A DNA stretch of 64,000 nucleotides from Lucinisca nassula (lineage: Eukaryota > Mollusca > Bivalvia > Lucinida > Lucinidae), in the NCBI GenBank assembly GCA_963580285.1, contig OY757017.1:114291527-114355526 (forward strand), written 5' to 3'. The position numbers and the translations under genes were made by a program. The first letter of the stretch is position 1. The number at the start of each line of letters is the position of its first letter. The notes beneath the pieces were generated by a model that saw nothing but the letters and a program-made list of their open reading frames with translations, had not been told where the DNA came from and did no database searches. Shown in pieces: positions 1 through 11,097 of the stretch.

Positions 1-321
1 TGCGTGTATTCGCAAACTGATCCCAGTCTTTGTTTATTGCACACAATAAGGTCATGATATTGAGCCGGAACCCATGATTTAGTTTTTGCTTGCTTTGACA
101 GTCCAAGAACTCAGATCAGACTGCACCCGTTCGTATTCCTCTATCCGATTCGCGTTTGGCAAGAGCACCAGGATAATATAAATCAATGCTAGAAAAACAA
201 CCTAGTTGATTGCTGTCTATTCATTTAATAGGTGATATTCTTATATACTTAATGCCTCGGGCGGTCCTCAGTCTACCTTTCCAATGATGCTCACCCGTGA
301 CTTCGCGATGTTACGCGGTGT

Positions 322-515
322 TTAACCCATTTAGTACCGGAAACCCCCAAAACAGGTACCCTGGCAAACAGTGCAGGCCTAGATCAGACGCCGCAGAACG
401 TTCAGCCATTTTCCAAATGAATTTTGAAGAAAACACAACCTGACACCCCTAAATCATGAAATGGACTTGTACCATATATAAGGAGGAACATTCCATTTGG
501 TACAAAAAGGGTTAA
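322..515. mobile_element. M4 MITE (TTAA-type, piggyBac-like ends)
   Basis: The element is bounded by TTAA at 322-325 and 512-515. Its inverted ends read TTAACCCATTTAGTACC and GGTACAAAAAGGGTTAA. A sister copy at 40686-40927 shares the ends and the internal 'cctggcaaacagtgcagg' and 'cattccatttggtac' blocks. TTAA duplication plus CCC-starting ends is typical of piggyBac elements; the superfamily call is inference. No coding capacity. Confidence 0.65.
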
Positions 516-804
516 CAGGGATTAATATAATTATTGGTTTGTTACGCCAAGGTCATTTTCTCGAAAAACACTATTGATTTTGCCTTTATCTCTTTATAAT
601 CAAATCAAAGTCTTAAGTAAATCTGATGGGCCCGAGCTTAAAGTGAGACAGAGATGGAGGCAATTACAAAAAAAAAAAAAAAAGACTGAATTATTATTCT
701 TGCTATTATTATTTTTTTATCATTATCATTACCTTCAATTTTTGACTTTGATTAGTATATTATTATCACAAATACCCACAATCTATATTTTAGAAATAAT
801 ATTA

Positions 805-1037
805 GAAAAAATTCGAAATACGCCTATTCAAATATATTGAAAAAATAATCCACTAAAATTTTCTACAGAAAAAAAATGGTATTCTTCATATTTCGGCGGT
901 TTTAACGAGTACCCACAATCTATGTTTTTGAGCAGAAATAAGAAAAAATAATGTTTACCCCTGTAAAACCCAGTTAACTCAATAAAAGTGGGGTTTTAAT
1001 TAGGTAAAAATTATATAGGCGTGTTTTCGTGATGATT
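805..1037. mobile_element. M1 palindromic MITE, degraded copy
   Basis: The right end 'tataggcgtgttttcgtgatg' is intact, the left end is diverged (ATTCGAAATACGCCTATT) and the central palindrome has lost its left half. 'gtacccacaatctatgttttt' is followed by 'gagcagaaataagaa', as in intact M1 copies such as 4891-5171. Confidence 0.6.
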
Positions 1038-1249
1038 CATCCAATACGTTTGCATAGTCGTGAACAAAAACTTTTAACAGGCGCCCGCTTGACACGCGCC
1101 AATCTGCCCGTCGATGTGTAAGAAAATGATTAATTATCAGCTCTACTCAACAGGGCAATAATTGGACAATAAATGATTGCAGGGAATAATCCTGGACTCA
1201 AACGTTTTTTGTAACACGAGCAAAAATACGATAAACATTTTACCACCAA

Positions 1250-1440
1250 ATCATGAAAATTTGTGGAAAAAATCTGATATTTTTTTATATTTCTGCTCAA
1301 AGCATATATTTGGGCTACATAGTAGCACCACCTCGGCGAGGTGGTTATAGCGATTAATCACAATCAAGGTTTTTGAGCAGAAATAATATATATCCCAGTT
1401 TTACTATATAAAAGAGGGTTAAAGGGGGTCAAAATAAATC
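1250..1440. mobile_element. M1 MITE fragment
   Basis: It has the M1 core (tttctgctcaaagcatatat, a central 'ccacctcggcgaggtgg' hairpin, gagcagaaata) and the arm 'ttttactatataaaag', but recognisable terminal repeats are lost. Confidence 0.5.
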
Positions 1441-1852
1441 CAGAAAAAGCTGTTTGTCTTACAATTACGTGCATGAGAGAGATCTTTGTCCTTTATTAAT
1501 AAATATTTATCCACTCCAGGACAGGTTTTTAAGGTCCATTTCTCCATATGGTAAGTCCTACCAGAATCTTGCCTTTAGTAGTCTTTAGGTTTGCGCGGTT
1601 TTAATGTTAATATCATGATCTGTAAAGCATTCTGACTAGATTTCAGCTTGTCGAGGTGTAAACGAGATAATGTTTTGAGCAGTAAGTGACAGGTCTGTAA
1701 AACATTGCATAATCTTCACAGTTTTCAGAACAATAAAAGTATCTGTCTTTTCTGGCCCCTGTCGGCAAATCTACTTCAATATAATTTAATACAATTTGGA
1801 GCCACATTTAGAACAGAACGTCACTTAATGAAACTAAACAATTACAAAACCA

Positions 1853-2347
1853 GGCCTATTCAAATACACATGTACATTGAAAATTTTATCACTAAAATGA
1901 TTCAAGAAAGGCAGTTGACAGTTTCTGGAGGAAGAATGTTCACTCTACTGGTTAACCGCCTACGTAAAAGCATGCCCAGGATTAGTGTAGATAGGTTAAC
2001 TAAAAATGATCTAAATAGCGTTGACTGGGCCGTGAAATCCATCACAAACAAAGAGTCAAACAAACAAACAAAATCATTATAAATGAAAATCATCAGTTAA
2101 AAAATACGTTATTTTCTAATTTCTGCTCAAAACAAAGTTTGTGGATACTCACCAGAACCGCCTCGACGAGGCGGTCAAACTGGCACAAAACATAGTTTGT
2201 GGGTACTCGTTAGAACCCTCTCGGCGTTGCAAACGGGTACCCACAATCTATGTTTTTAAGCAGAAAAAATGTGTACAACTGTAAACCCTGTTTTACTACA
2301 TAAAAGTGGGGTTTAAGGGGGTCAAAATTATGCCGCGTGTTTTATGA
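1853..2347. mobile_element. M1 MITE, compound copy with two cores
   Basis: Two M1 core palindromes lie in series (about 2115-2175 and 2180-2262), followed by the right arm and a damaged end 'gccgcgtgttttatgatgg'. The 125-codon ORF across 1705-2082 overlaps the left arm and is not considered a gene. Confidence 0.5.
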
Positions 2348-3049
2348 TGGTCAAACCAAAGTAACAAACAGATTATTCCATTTAAAACTGATAATTAAGC
2401 ATATCGTAGGCGTAATAAAGTCTTTGTTTTCGAAAACATTTACTTTTGAGAATACATATAAATAAATAAATAAAAATCCCGAACCATACAGTTCAAGAAG
2501 CACGTCGTATGCGTAATATATTCTCTGTTATTGTTTACCTTAGTAACAACCGCTGACTGCTGGTTACCAAGGTAAACTGGAAATAGAAAAGGAGGGTAGT
2601 GTATTTCATTTTCAAAAAGGACCAAATTATTCTCATTTCTATTTTACAAAATTTATATGGACGTGTTCGCAATACATTTGCCAACATACTCCCGCTTGCA
2701 CAGAATAAAAATAACAACTTACAAAAAAGTTATGACACTATATTCATCAGTTTTTGTCGCTTCATTCAGTAGTTTTACTATATAGTCTATACATTTAGAG
2801 GGTGCCTCCAATTATATGTAAAAAGGACCAAAATGTTGTTGATGAAACTTCATGAAAAATACATGTGTGCATTCGTAAAAGAATGCAGAATCATGAACCG
2901 CTGGCACAGAAAAGATATTGCTATTACTATTCATTTTATAGGGAAATAATTATCAATTTCCTATATAAATCTATGTATTTACTTTAACCGACTGCAGTTA
3001 CCTGGATGTCCGTTAAAGTTCGACATGATCAAAGGTGAGCGAAAACCGG
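2348..3049. other. AT-rich spacer, no gene seen
   Basis: Only short overlapping ORFs without recognisable domains are present. I see no repeat shared with the rest of the window. Confidence 0.5.
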
Positions 3050-3190
3050 AGTACCCGGAGAAAAAACACATGACCTTCCGTTGCAGAACTTGGCGTCTCA
3101 CATGTGACACAAGCAAGGCTCGAACCACAGCGATGAGAGACCTAATGATCAAGAGTCAGCGCTCTTACCCACTAGGCCACGGAGGCCCGT
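3050..3190 (-). mobile_element. tRNA-derived SINE (head and part of body)
   Basis: On the minus strand the 5' end carries an A-box-like GTGGCCTAGTGGGTAAGAG and a B-box-like GTGGTTCGAGCC about 40 nt apart. A body with 'ggaaggtcatgtg' and 'gggtactccggttttcg' follows. Pol III boxes and an extended non-tRNA body indicate a SINE, not a functional tRNA gene. Confidence 0.6.
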
Positions 3191-3240
3191 TCAATGTCAT
3201 TAACAGCTTAGTCTAAACTTTGAAATCAAAATCCAAAAAG

Positions 3241-3475
3241 CTGTAGTGTACTTTTGTAGACTTTAAGCAGGCATTTGACTCGGTTGGGATTAAGGCAACA
3301 ACTCATAACCCATGGCATCAATGGGGAATGGTTTCGATTTTCTCAAATCCTCCAGCCAAATATCGAATCGAGAATAAAATATTTTGGCAATAAATTGGAC
3401 ATTTTTTCACACAGAATGGGACTACGTCAGGGAGGAGGAATGTGCTGACTCACCATGTCATCCCAATGTCTTAAC
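3241..3475 (+). pseudogene. Non-LTR retrotransposon reverse transcriptase relic
   Basis: A conceptual reading in one frame from 3253 gives FVDFKQAFDSVGIK, the RT motif A signature. After small frame disturbances it gives HGINGEWFRF, then ESRIKYFGNK and HRMGLRQGGGMC, the motif B region. That order and spacing are those of LINE-type RTs. The fragment is about 80 codons, has stops and shifts, and lacks endonuclease and thumb regions. It lies between a SINE and a retroelement 3' tail. The family is clear; the clade is not. Confidence 0.6.
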
Positions 3476-3535
3476 CAACACAGAACCAAGGGCGAAGACA
3501 TTGGGCACGAAATATCGATTTAAAATACGAGTGAA

Positions 3536-4120
3536 AACAATGATCAGGAATCGATACAATTAACCCATACTTCCCATCAGAGACACAAAAGAGACAGAAA
3601 TACAATCATGACATAGCTAGACCCTGATGGGAACATCAATAGCAGAAAGCAAACATGACAATTACGTCCCTCAAAATGGCCTATTGGCTATCAAAAAAAA
3701 CAAAGAAAAATAAAAGCGATGCACACATTCAAAGACAAACTTTAACAAAAATAAACCACAACAGAAGAACCGCATTGGAACGGTTAGTGAAAAGTATTTG
3801 TTGAGGGGTGGGGTCGTGGGACATCGATTTTACGCGGCCGCAATTCTCGTCCTAACTCCCTTCGCGATTAAGACAAAGAATGTTTTCAGTCCGCATGAAG
3901 ACTTCCTAACCCATTAGTGCAACATCTCCGAGAACACAAAAACCAAACAACCACAGAGATGAAACAACGGTGAGGACTAAACAGCAAGACGACACTGAAA
4001 TGCTGGAGAGTCCAATAGGCCCGACCGATCAGCAGATACCAATCAACATTACATAAAATTAAATTTTGATTTCAAGCAAGCCTTTACGTTGGGACCGTCA
4101 TAGAATCTGAGGCCTGACCC
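3536..4120 (-). mobile_element. 3' end of the RT (Penelope-like) element, solo copy
   Basis: On the minus strand it matches, with divergence, the 3' untranslated region of the RT elements at 11098-13297 and 23438-24986, from 'gaggcctgaccc..' down to the terminal 'gattcctgatcattg'. No RT codons are retained, consistent with 5' truncation at retroposition. Confidence 0.65.
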
Positions 4121-4890
4121 TTAAATAGAGGACCTTGATGGTCCTATATCGTTCACCTGAGCTAACAGATTCATTGTTTCAGGAAATCCAAATTGTCACT
4201 GAAGGACATAGGCTGATGACAACATAAAACAAAAACAAAGCCATTGTCAGCAATCAATGCGAGATAGGCCAACATTTAGAGTTTTCGAACTCATCTGAAC
4301 TTTCATCCCAAATCTACTTATATGCTAATTTCAGGACGATCCGATCACAACTGAAGACAAAGTCCAAAAAAGTCATTTCCAGCAAAAAAAAAAAAAAAAA
4401 ACGGGACATAACTCTATGTGTAATATGCCAAGAATGTTAGTTTTCAAACACATAGTATTACATGTTCTTATCCCTAACTTACTTATTTGTAAATTTCAGC
4501 AAATAGAGACGTATGCAAATGGCAATGTCAGAAATTGGCATTTGCAGCAATCAAAGGGACATAACTCTATAATAGACTGGCCCAACTCTCAAATTTCTAA
4601 TTAATCCAAGCTGTTATCCCCAAACTTCACCGGCCCACCTCGCATTTTTTTTTAATTATTCCAAGTCGTTATCCCCAACCTACTAATAATGTGTTAATTT
4701 CAGGAATAACAAATTAAAACTGAAGAACTTATGGTGATGACAGGGTCCAAAATGGGTATTGTTTCACAGAATTGGGCACAGCTGTACGAGTAATAGGCGG
4801 ATATCACCAGTTTTCGAACTCATGTAACTCTTTAACAGATAGGTTGACCTCACCAGTTTCCGAAATCATCCATGCTGTTAACCCCGACTG

Positions 4891-5171
4891 CATTACGAAA
4901 ACACGCCTATACAAATACATTGTAAACTTTACCGCCGATAAAATGGAAATTTTAAAATGAAAAATTGTGATATTTCTCTTATTTCTGCTCAAAATATAGA
5001 GTGTGGGCACTCGTTAGAACCGCCTCATCGAGGCGGTTCTAACGAGTACCAACAATCTATATTTTAGAGCTGAAATAAGAAAAATAAGGTTCACCCCTGC
5101 AAACCCCGGTTTTACTATATAAAAGTGGGGTGCAGTGGGGTCAGAATTATATAGGTGTGTTTTCGTGATGG
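4891..5171. mobile_element. M1 palindromic MITE, intact copy
   Basis: Terminal inverted repeats are ATTACGAAAACACGCCTATA and TATAGGTGTGTTTTCGTGAT. The centre is a palindrome of about 105 bp: ttcttatttctgctc, the tatagattgtgggtactc region and gttagaaccgcctc are mirrored around CATCGAG. One arm carries 'ccgataaaatggaaatttt' and the other 'aaccccggttttactatat'. It is noncoding and can fold as a cruciform. Confidence 0.8.
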
Positions 5172-5553
5172 ACATGAAAATTTCAAGAATATTTCGATAT
5201 AAACCGAAGTGGCTACGGTGATGACAAGGTCAACGACAGGAATTTTCTGCAATCATAGGTACGTAGCTCTTATGATAGACAGGCCGACCTCACCAGTTTT
5301 CCAACACGTCTGAGTTTTTATCCCTGACTTATTTATATGTGTTTTAAGAAGATCCGATAAAAACTGATGTACTTATGGTGATTATAAGGTCTAAAATAGA
5401 CCTTTTCTGCAATCAAAGGGACATATCTCTAAGGTAGATAGGCCGACCTCACGAGTTTTCAAACTTCTTCGATCTGCTATCCCTCACTTATATGTAAATT
5501 TCAAGAAGATGCGATAACAACTAAAGGCGCTACGGTGATGACAAGGTCAAACA

Positions 5554-5853
5554 CTGTTTGTTTGATTTGAGGTTTAACGTCCCCGTCAACACTGTAAAGG
5601 TCAATTTGGCGACGTTGCTTCCAATTTTGTGGAGCTTTTACCCGACATTGAGATGAAATGACGTCTCAAGCCCTGCCGCCCGATGAAACCAATAGGGTTT
5701 TGAGCATGGACGGATCGAACATCGCACCGCTTTGCCTCGGCAGGCTTAGATCCTCTAAGCGGTTTACCAGCACTCGTGTGCGGGTCGATTTCAGCTCTGC
5801 GTTGAAGCATCATGCAGCCCATCTATTTCTTCAAGCCCCGATGGCCGGGGCCA
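5554..5853 (-). mobile_element. SINE-A, full-length copy with 14-bp TSD
   Basis: Perfect target duplication GACAAGGTCAAACA flanks it at 5540-5553 and 5854-5867. On the minus strand it starts 'ggccccggccatcggggctt' and ends 'gacgttaaacctcaaatcaa' plus an A/C-rich tail. About 14 relatives in the window share length (about 300 bp) and order. Long TSD, constant 3' tail and 5'-truncated sisters indicate target-primed retroposition. No convincing pol III A box is visible, so the head's origin is unknown. Confidence 0.8.
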
Positions 5854-6472
5854 GACAAGGTCAAACATAGACATTCTATGCATTTAAGGGGATGTAACTC
5901 CAATTATAGATAGCCCGGCTTCACCAGTTTTCGAACTCATCCGAGCTTTCATCGCTGACTTACTTATATGCAAGTTTCAAGAATGCCCGATATAAAATTA
6001 AGGACGACAGTGATGACAAAATAAAATAGGCATTTTCAGCAAGCAAGGGGACGTAACTTCGAGAGGTACGCCGAAGTCACAGGGTTTTGAACTCATTTGG
6101 TTTAAACAATATTTTATTTCAAGCTTCATACATTTACAATACACATATTATATAAATACGATGTGGCAAAAGTAAGCCTTGTGACTTACAGACGTCATCT
6201 CTTTGAACCCATTTGATTTCTTATCTTCAGCCTAGCCTACCGATATGTAAGTTTCAGAAAGATCAAATCAAAATTGAAGGCGCTGCGGTGATGTCAAGAG
6301 TCTTCCCATTGCATTACAATAACACACCCGTGCGACTGAGTGCATTTTTCACACCTCCAAAATGGCAACTTTTCTGATGAAAATCTGTGATATTGTTATT
6401 TCTTTGACCTACATTCGGAGACAATCGACCCACCAGTACTCTCAGTGCTTGGATTTTAGTGGGTGTTTATCT

Positions 6473-6915
6473 TGGAAGGTAACCGCCATTCTGGCTTTCC
6501 ATTTGTACGTTTTCGTTATGATGAAATTGTTTATGTTTGTGTTTTTTCCGTTTCATGTCTTTGTATCGATTCCTGATCATTGCCTTAATTTCTGTTCTCC
6601 ACTCAAGTTTAAGCACAATCCGACAAAAATAAGGGGCGAGGATTGTGGCCAGATAAAATCGATTTAACCCACCCCACCATTCCGGTGAAGTACGTTTTAC
6701 CGACCGCTCCAAGGTGGTTCTTCTGTCGTGGTTATTTTTTGTTATAGTTCTCTAAATGTTTGTATCGCTTGCATATGTTTGTTTTGGATAGCCAATTGGC
6801 CATTTTGTGGCAAAATAAAGCATCTGTCCTTTCGGTTTTCCGCTATTGATGTTTCCATTAGGGTATAGTTGTTCTATGGTTGTGTTCCTTTCCATTTGGT
6901 TTCTCATGTCATATG
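6473..6915 (+). mobile_element. Two tandem copies of the RT-element 3' tail
   Basis: The first (about 6473-6596) holds the terminal tail ending 'gattcctgatcattgcctt'. The second (about 6630-6915) starts upstream at 'ggggcgaggattgtggcc' and runs through 'gaccgctccaaggtggttcttctgt' to 'catttggtttctc', losing the last bases. Both match the 3' untranslated region of the RT element at 11098-13297. No coding. Confidence 0.6.
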
Positions 6916-7248
6916 TAAAATTTCATCTACCCGAGCAGCAATCTGGTTATCGGAAAAGAAATAAGTTGAAAAAACCCGGAATCTCCCTGTCACCTCATTG
7001 CCTCCAACCATTGCCCCTCATCGAGTATCATCCAATTCAATTTACGGTTAAATGAGACGAACAACGAACGGACGACGGGCAACATGAAACGACAGAAGAA
7101 GCCGATCTGGGTGCAGTAGTTCAAAACATCGTTGTCAGTTTTCAAATTAATAACTGTTGCAGCAAGTACAATAACTGAACGTTAGGTAAGCCGCAAACTG
7201 GCAAAAACATTGGTATATTTGCCATATTCAATGATCAAAGTCTCAACA

Positions 7249-7527
7249 TATCACGAAAACACGCCTATATCAATTTGATCCCCTTAAACCCCACGTGTGT
7301 ATAATAAAACCGGGTTTTGCAGGGGTATATATTATTTTTCTTATTTCTGCTCCAAAACATAGATTGTGGGTACTCGTTAGAACCGCCTCGTTGAGACGAT
7401 TCTAACGAGTATCCACAGTCTATGGTTTCAGCAGAAATAAGAAAAATATCGAAATTTTCCATCTGAAAATTTTCATTTTCCGGTGGAAAAATTTACAATG
7501 TATTTGTATAGGCGTGTTTTCGTAATG
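7249..7527. mobile_element. M1 palindromic MITE, intact copy (opposite orientation)
   Basis: Ends are ATCACGAAAACACGCCTATA and TATAGGCGTGTTTTCGTAAT. The arm containing 'aaaccgggttttgcaggggt' is on the left, so it is reversed relative to 4891-5171. The central palindrome has 'cgttagaaccgcctcg' with minor mismatches. Confidence 0.8.
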
Positions 7528-8079
7528 AATGTATTAAGTTACGATGCCGTTTATGATGAACAACTGAACACTGGAAAAAAATAAACCCAAAATGGCATAA
7601 CCTATAAACAACCGTATGGCAATGGATCACAAGTAAATCCTGAAAACAATTACGGTAGCACACCTGTGTGACATAGTGCGATCTTTCACATCTCCGAAAG
7701 GGTTCTTTTTATGACATTTTATGTTACACTACCTTGTCACGGGCATGGTCATTGCTATGTCCATTTCAACAATCAATCAAAACTATGGTCAGCGATTAAC
7801 ACAAAATTTTTCTGTACAAAATCGTTTTTACAAAAAAAAAAAAAAAAAAAATAAAATAGATATAGTGATATATGTTCTTGTTGCAAACAACAATTAAGTA
7901 TTTGTTTGTAGAAATGTCCAAAAATGATAGAGGTTTGGGAATCGATTCAAGTTTGGTTGCAAACCCATTGAAATCTTAATCGAGAAAACTCTTTATTTAA
8001 TGCTTGGCCTAAATTTACTAAATCCCCATCCCTCTCTTTCGCACCAGTACAAATAGTACATCACTTATTTCTCTCTCAA

Positions 8080-9200
8080 GATACTGAGCAATAATATTTT
8101 TGAGGTCACTCAAGGGCTATAACTCTGCAAAATTAATGTAAAAAGCCATGAAACAGTCCCAAGCTATATATTGCCAACATAGCATACTCCAAATTTGATC
8201 AAAATCAATTGTTTCCTTCTCAAGATATCGGGCAAAAATGAATTGTTGAGATCATTCAAGGGCCGTAACTCTGCTGAAAATGGATGCAAAAAGCCATGTG
8301 ACAGTGAAAATTATATCTTGCCAACTAAAATTATCATACCAAATTTGATCAGAATCAATCTTTTTTTGCTCAAGATAATCAGCGGAGCCAAATTTTCATG
8401 CGGACTCGGAACACATTACTTGTCTAAATCGCGACGGAACTAAGGGCGAGGATTGCGGCCGCGTAAAATCGATCAAAGCCCCCCAGTGAAATCCTTTTGA
8501 CAGACCGTTCCAATGTGGTTCTTCTGTTGTGGTTTATTTTGTAAGTGTAAGTGTGTGTATCGCTTGTAACTTTTTGGTTTGCATAGCCAGTTGACCATTT
8601 TGTGGGAAAGTAACTGTCGTTTTGGCTTGCCGCTTTTGATGTTTCCCTTGGGGTCTTGTTATGTTTGTGTTTCTTTCCCTTTGGTATATCTGATGGGAAG
8701 TGTCGGTTAACTTAATTGTTTTGATTCCTGATCATTGCATTTCAACATCATTCAAGGGCCAAAACTCTGCTGAAAATGAACACAAAATACCCTATAACAG
8801 TCCTAAGCTTTATCTTCTTGTCCAGATAAATTCACACGCCAAATGCGAGATATTGGGGGAAGCATACATTTGACAAAATTCAAGGGCGGTAACTCTCCTG
8901 AAAATAGACGCAAACTGCTATGTAGCAATACTAATTAGCTAAATCTTATCAACATAAATGCACAGTTAAATACAATCAAAATTAAGCATAATATGTTTCT
9001 TAAGATATTGAGCGGAAACGACTTTCTGCTGTCAGACATGGGTCATTACTCCGTTGAAAATTGATAAAAAAGCTGTGAAAAAATCCCAAACTAGAGGTTA
9101 TCAGTATCATTTCACAGGCAGGATTTGTTTTAAAGACCATCAATTTGTTTTCAAGCTACTGAGCAGAAATGACAGAGGGGGACAAAAAATGCGGAAACAG
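8080..9200. repeat. Pearl-like tandem array, unit about 130-160 bp
   Basis: 'caagggccgtaactctgctg' and its variants recur at about 8121, 8267, 8763, 8891 and 9047, each followed by 'caaaaagccatgtgacagt' and 'ccaaatttgatcagaatcaat'. Removing the insertion at 8396-8745 restores a spacing of about 150 bp. Noncoding. Confidence 0.55.
8396..8745 (+). mobile_element. RT-element 3' end inserted in a tandem array
   Basis: The sequence from 'tcatgcggactc' through 'aaatcgcgacggaa', 'gcggccgcgtaaaatcgat', 'gaccgttcc' and 'ttgattcctgatcattgc' is collinear with the 3' untranslated region of the RT elements. It interrupts the 8080-9200 array. Confidence 0.65.
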
Positions 9201-9529
9201 CATACTCCCACTACATTCTTTGTAGACCTAGACCGGAATCGAACTCTGCCCAAGTGATGAGTTAAGACCCTACCATGTCACCATGAAAGCTGGTTTATAT
9301 CACAAGGCAATTTTAATACCAGTGTCCCCTATACTTACACCCTGTAACATGAAATGCGACCGAATTTTGTTGAACGGTTTTAATTATTTGGTAATGGTTT
9401 AACGATCCATTGAACACTATTTAGGTCATACATGTACATTGCATATTTAACCACTCTTGCAGTTTGCCTAACATCAGCAGTTTAAAAGTGTTTCAACAAA
9501 GTCGACCTGTCATGTTAGCCTGTGGGTGA

Positions 9530-9697
9530 TTAACCCTTTCTGAACAGAAACTCCAAAATAATATCAAATTGGCTAACAGTGCATGAAGTCTCAATTCAGA
9601 TGTCGTAGAATGCAGGTCTGATCAGGGACTTCATTGTTTTCAAACTGTTAAGCAAATTGCCAAATAAATTTCAATGATAAGGCAACCTGACATGCCT
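9530..9697. mobile_element. Left half of a split M4 (TTAA) MITE
   Basis: Starts with TTAACCCTTTCTGAACAG and contains 'gctaacagtgcatgaagtc' and a 'ggtctgatcagg' stretch in the order of M4. The matching right half ends 'cagcacaaaaagggttaa' at 15187. The halves are separated by the 5.4-kb segment 9698-15122. Confidence 0.45.
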
Positions 9698-10358
9698 AAA
9701 GGGGGTCTTTCACGATATAGGAAATTTGCATTGGTTTCTGCCCACGCTTGGATTTTGATGAAATTATGCACAATAATTGCCTTGGGTATAACCATTATAA
9801 TTAGGATGCATTCACTTTTAAATTTTATTTTCGTAGTAAATTTATTACATATTTTATGAAGTCTCTATCACAACAGAGAGTACTCTGATATAAACTTGTC
9901 CACAGTATTCAGAGTTTCATATATCTAATGCTGCTATGCTTTATGAATTAAAGCCATAATTGGTGAGTTCGTTGATACTATGAATGACCTCATATGTCTA
10001 GTAATAGTGGCTGGGCATCCAGTTTTCTTTGAGGTCGTCCCCATATTTCAGCTCCTATTTTTGTATTCATTAAAATTTTATATGCATTTTTACCATGTTC
10101 CAATTTTTGTCAAGACACCATTTAAGCATAAAAACTACCCACATATCATAGGAACATGTTGATGAATTTTGATGGAAATTGAGGACCGGTAACATTGTGT
10201 TTTAACAGACTGGATAATGATAGTCCTGATTCAGCAAAATGTGAAATTATATGATTATCATGTTTTGGTCATGCTGTTTAATAATACTTTACTATTGCTT
10301 TCAATTTGGATGGCTATAGTATAGTATGGTTTGTGTAAGTAGTTCATAGCATACTTAT

Positions 10359-10930
10359 ATGTATTATTTCAAAACATCCATTTTGGTAAATTTGCCCCCT
10401 ATAGAACAAACTATTTTGTCTACAGAACTATACTGCAAAGGTTTTGATGACAAACGTCATCAAACGCACACATGTTATCATGTGCACAGTTTTATTTCTG
10501 TCTTTCTTGTCCAATTTGGTAATGGTGCTAAGGTGATGTTTAGATTTAACATTCAAATCAACAACATACCAGTCACTTTAGATGTTGCTTCAGATTTTGT
10601 GGGATTTGTTATCCGACTCGAGATAAATTACTCTCAAGTCAAACTGTTGTTTGTTTATTTAACCCTAACTGTCCATTTAAAAAGAAAGGTTTACTCTAGG
10701 GAAAATCAATAACACTTTACTTTTCCTGGACATTAAGTTTTCAGAATTGGTATCTGCATAGGCACTAGCCAATCTATCTTTTTGTATAGCCCCTATGAAC
10801 GAAATCAAACGGCTTCCTGAAGCTGTATTCCAAAGCCATTTGAATTTGCTTTTAGAATTCACATGGTCGTACATTTGTCAGTGTTCCAAAACTGATGCGA
10901 TCATGATTGTGTTGTCTATATATTTGTATA
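10359..10930 (+). pseudogene. Possible decayed Ty3-like gag-pol scrap
   Basis: The 117-codon ORF at 10359-10712 includes a degenerate HTCYHVH stretch, then VMFRFNIQINNIPVTLDV, in the order of a zinc knuckle followed by an aspartic protease. A later frame at 10795 gives RLPEAVFQSHLNLLL, reminiscent of the LPFG..AP..FQ RT segment. Key residues (DTG, the CCHC cysteines, YxDD) are not preserved. It may be chance; no LTRs were found. Confidence 0.2.
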
Positions 10931-10990
10931 GGTCTTTCACTTCATTTACCTATCTCAGCAGTTGTTGCAGTAATTACAAAGCACATTATG

Positions 10991-11097
10991 GCCCCCGCCC
11001 ATAGGGGCTTGAAGAAATATATGGGCTGCATGATGCTTCCACGCAGAGCTGAATCCGGCCCGCACTCTAGTACTGGTAAACCGCTTAGAGGATCTAA
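10991..11097 (+). mobile_element. SINE-A, 5' portion (interrupted copy, 15-bp TSD)
   Basis: 'gcccccgcccataggggctt' to 'cttagaggatctaa' is the first third of SINE-A; the remainder resumes at 13298. The whole SINE is flanked by ACAAAGCACATTATG at 10976-10990 and 13493-13507, a 15-bp target duplication. Confidence 0.8.

Larger units (their letters stand above)
4130..6300. repeat. Pearl-like tandem array, unit about 160 bp
   Basis: The marker 'ggtgatgacaaggtc' recurs near 4214, 4736, 5217, 5377, 5533, 6008 and 6290. Uninterrupted neighbours are 156-160 bp apart. Units also share 'caaagggacataactct' and 'gaactcatccgagctttcatc'. The array opens with a 'gaggaccttgatggtcct' hairpin and 'cgttcacctgag', resembling the start of the array at 61.26 kb. 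An M1 MITE and a SINE are inserted in it. Oyster pearl elements have tandem cores of similar size; that link is inference. Confidence 0.55.

Noticed and set aside
1705..2082. 125-codon ORF
   Set aside because: It overlaps M1 MITE sequence and has no recognisable motif.
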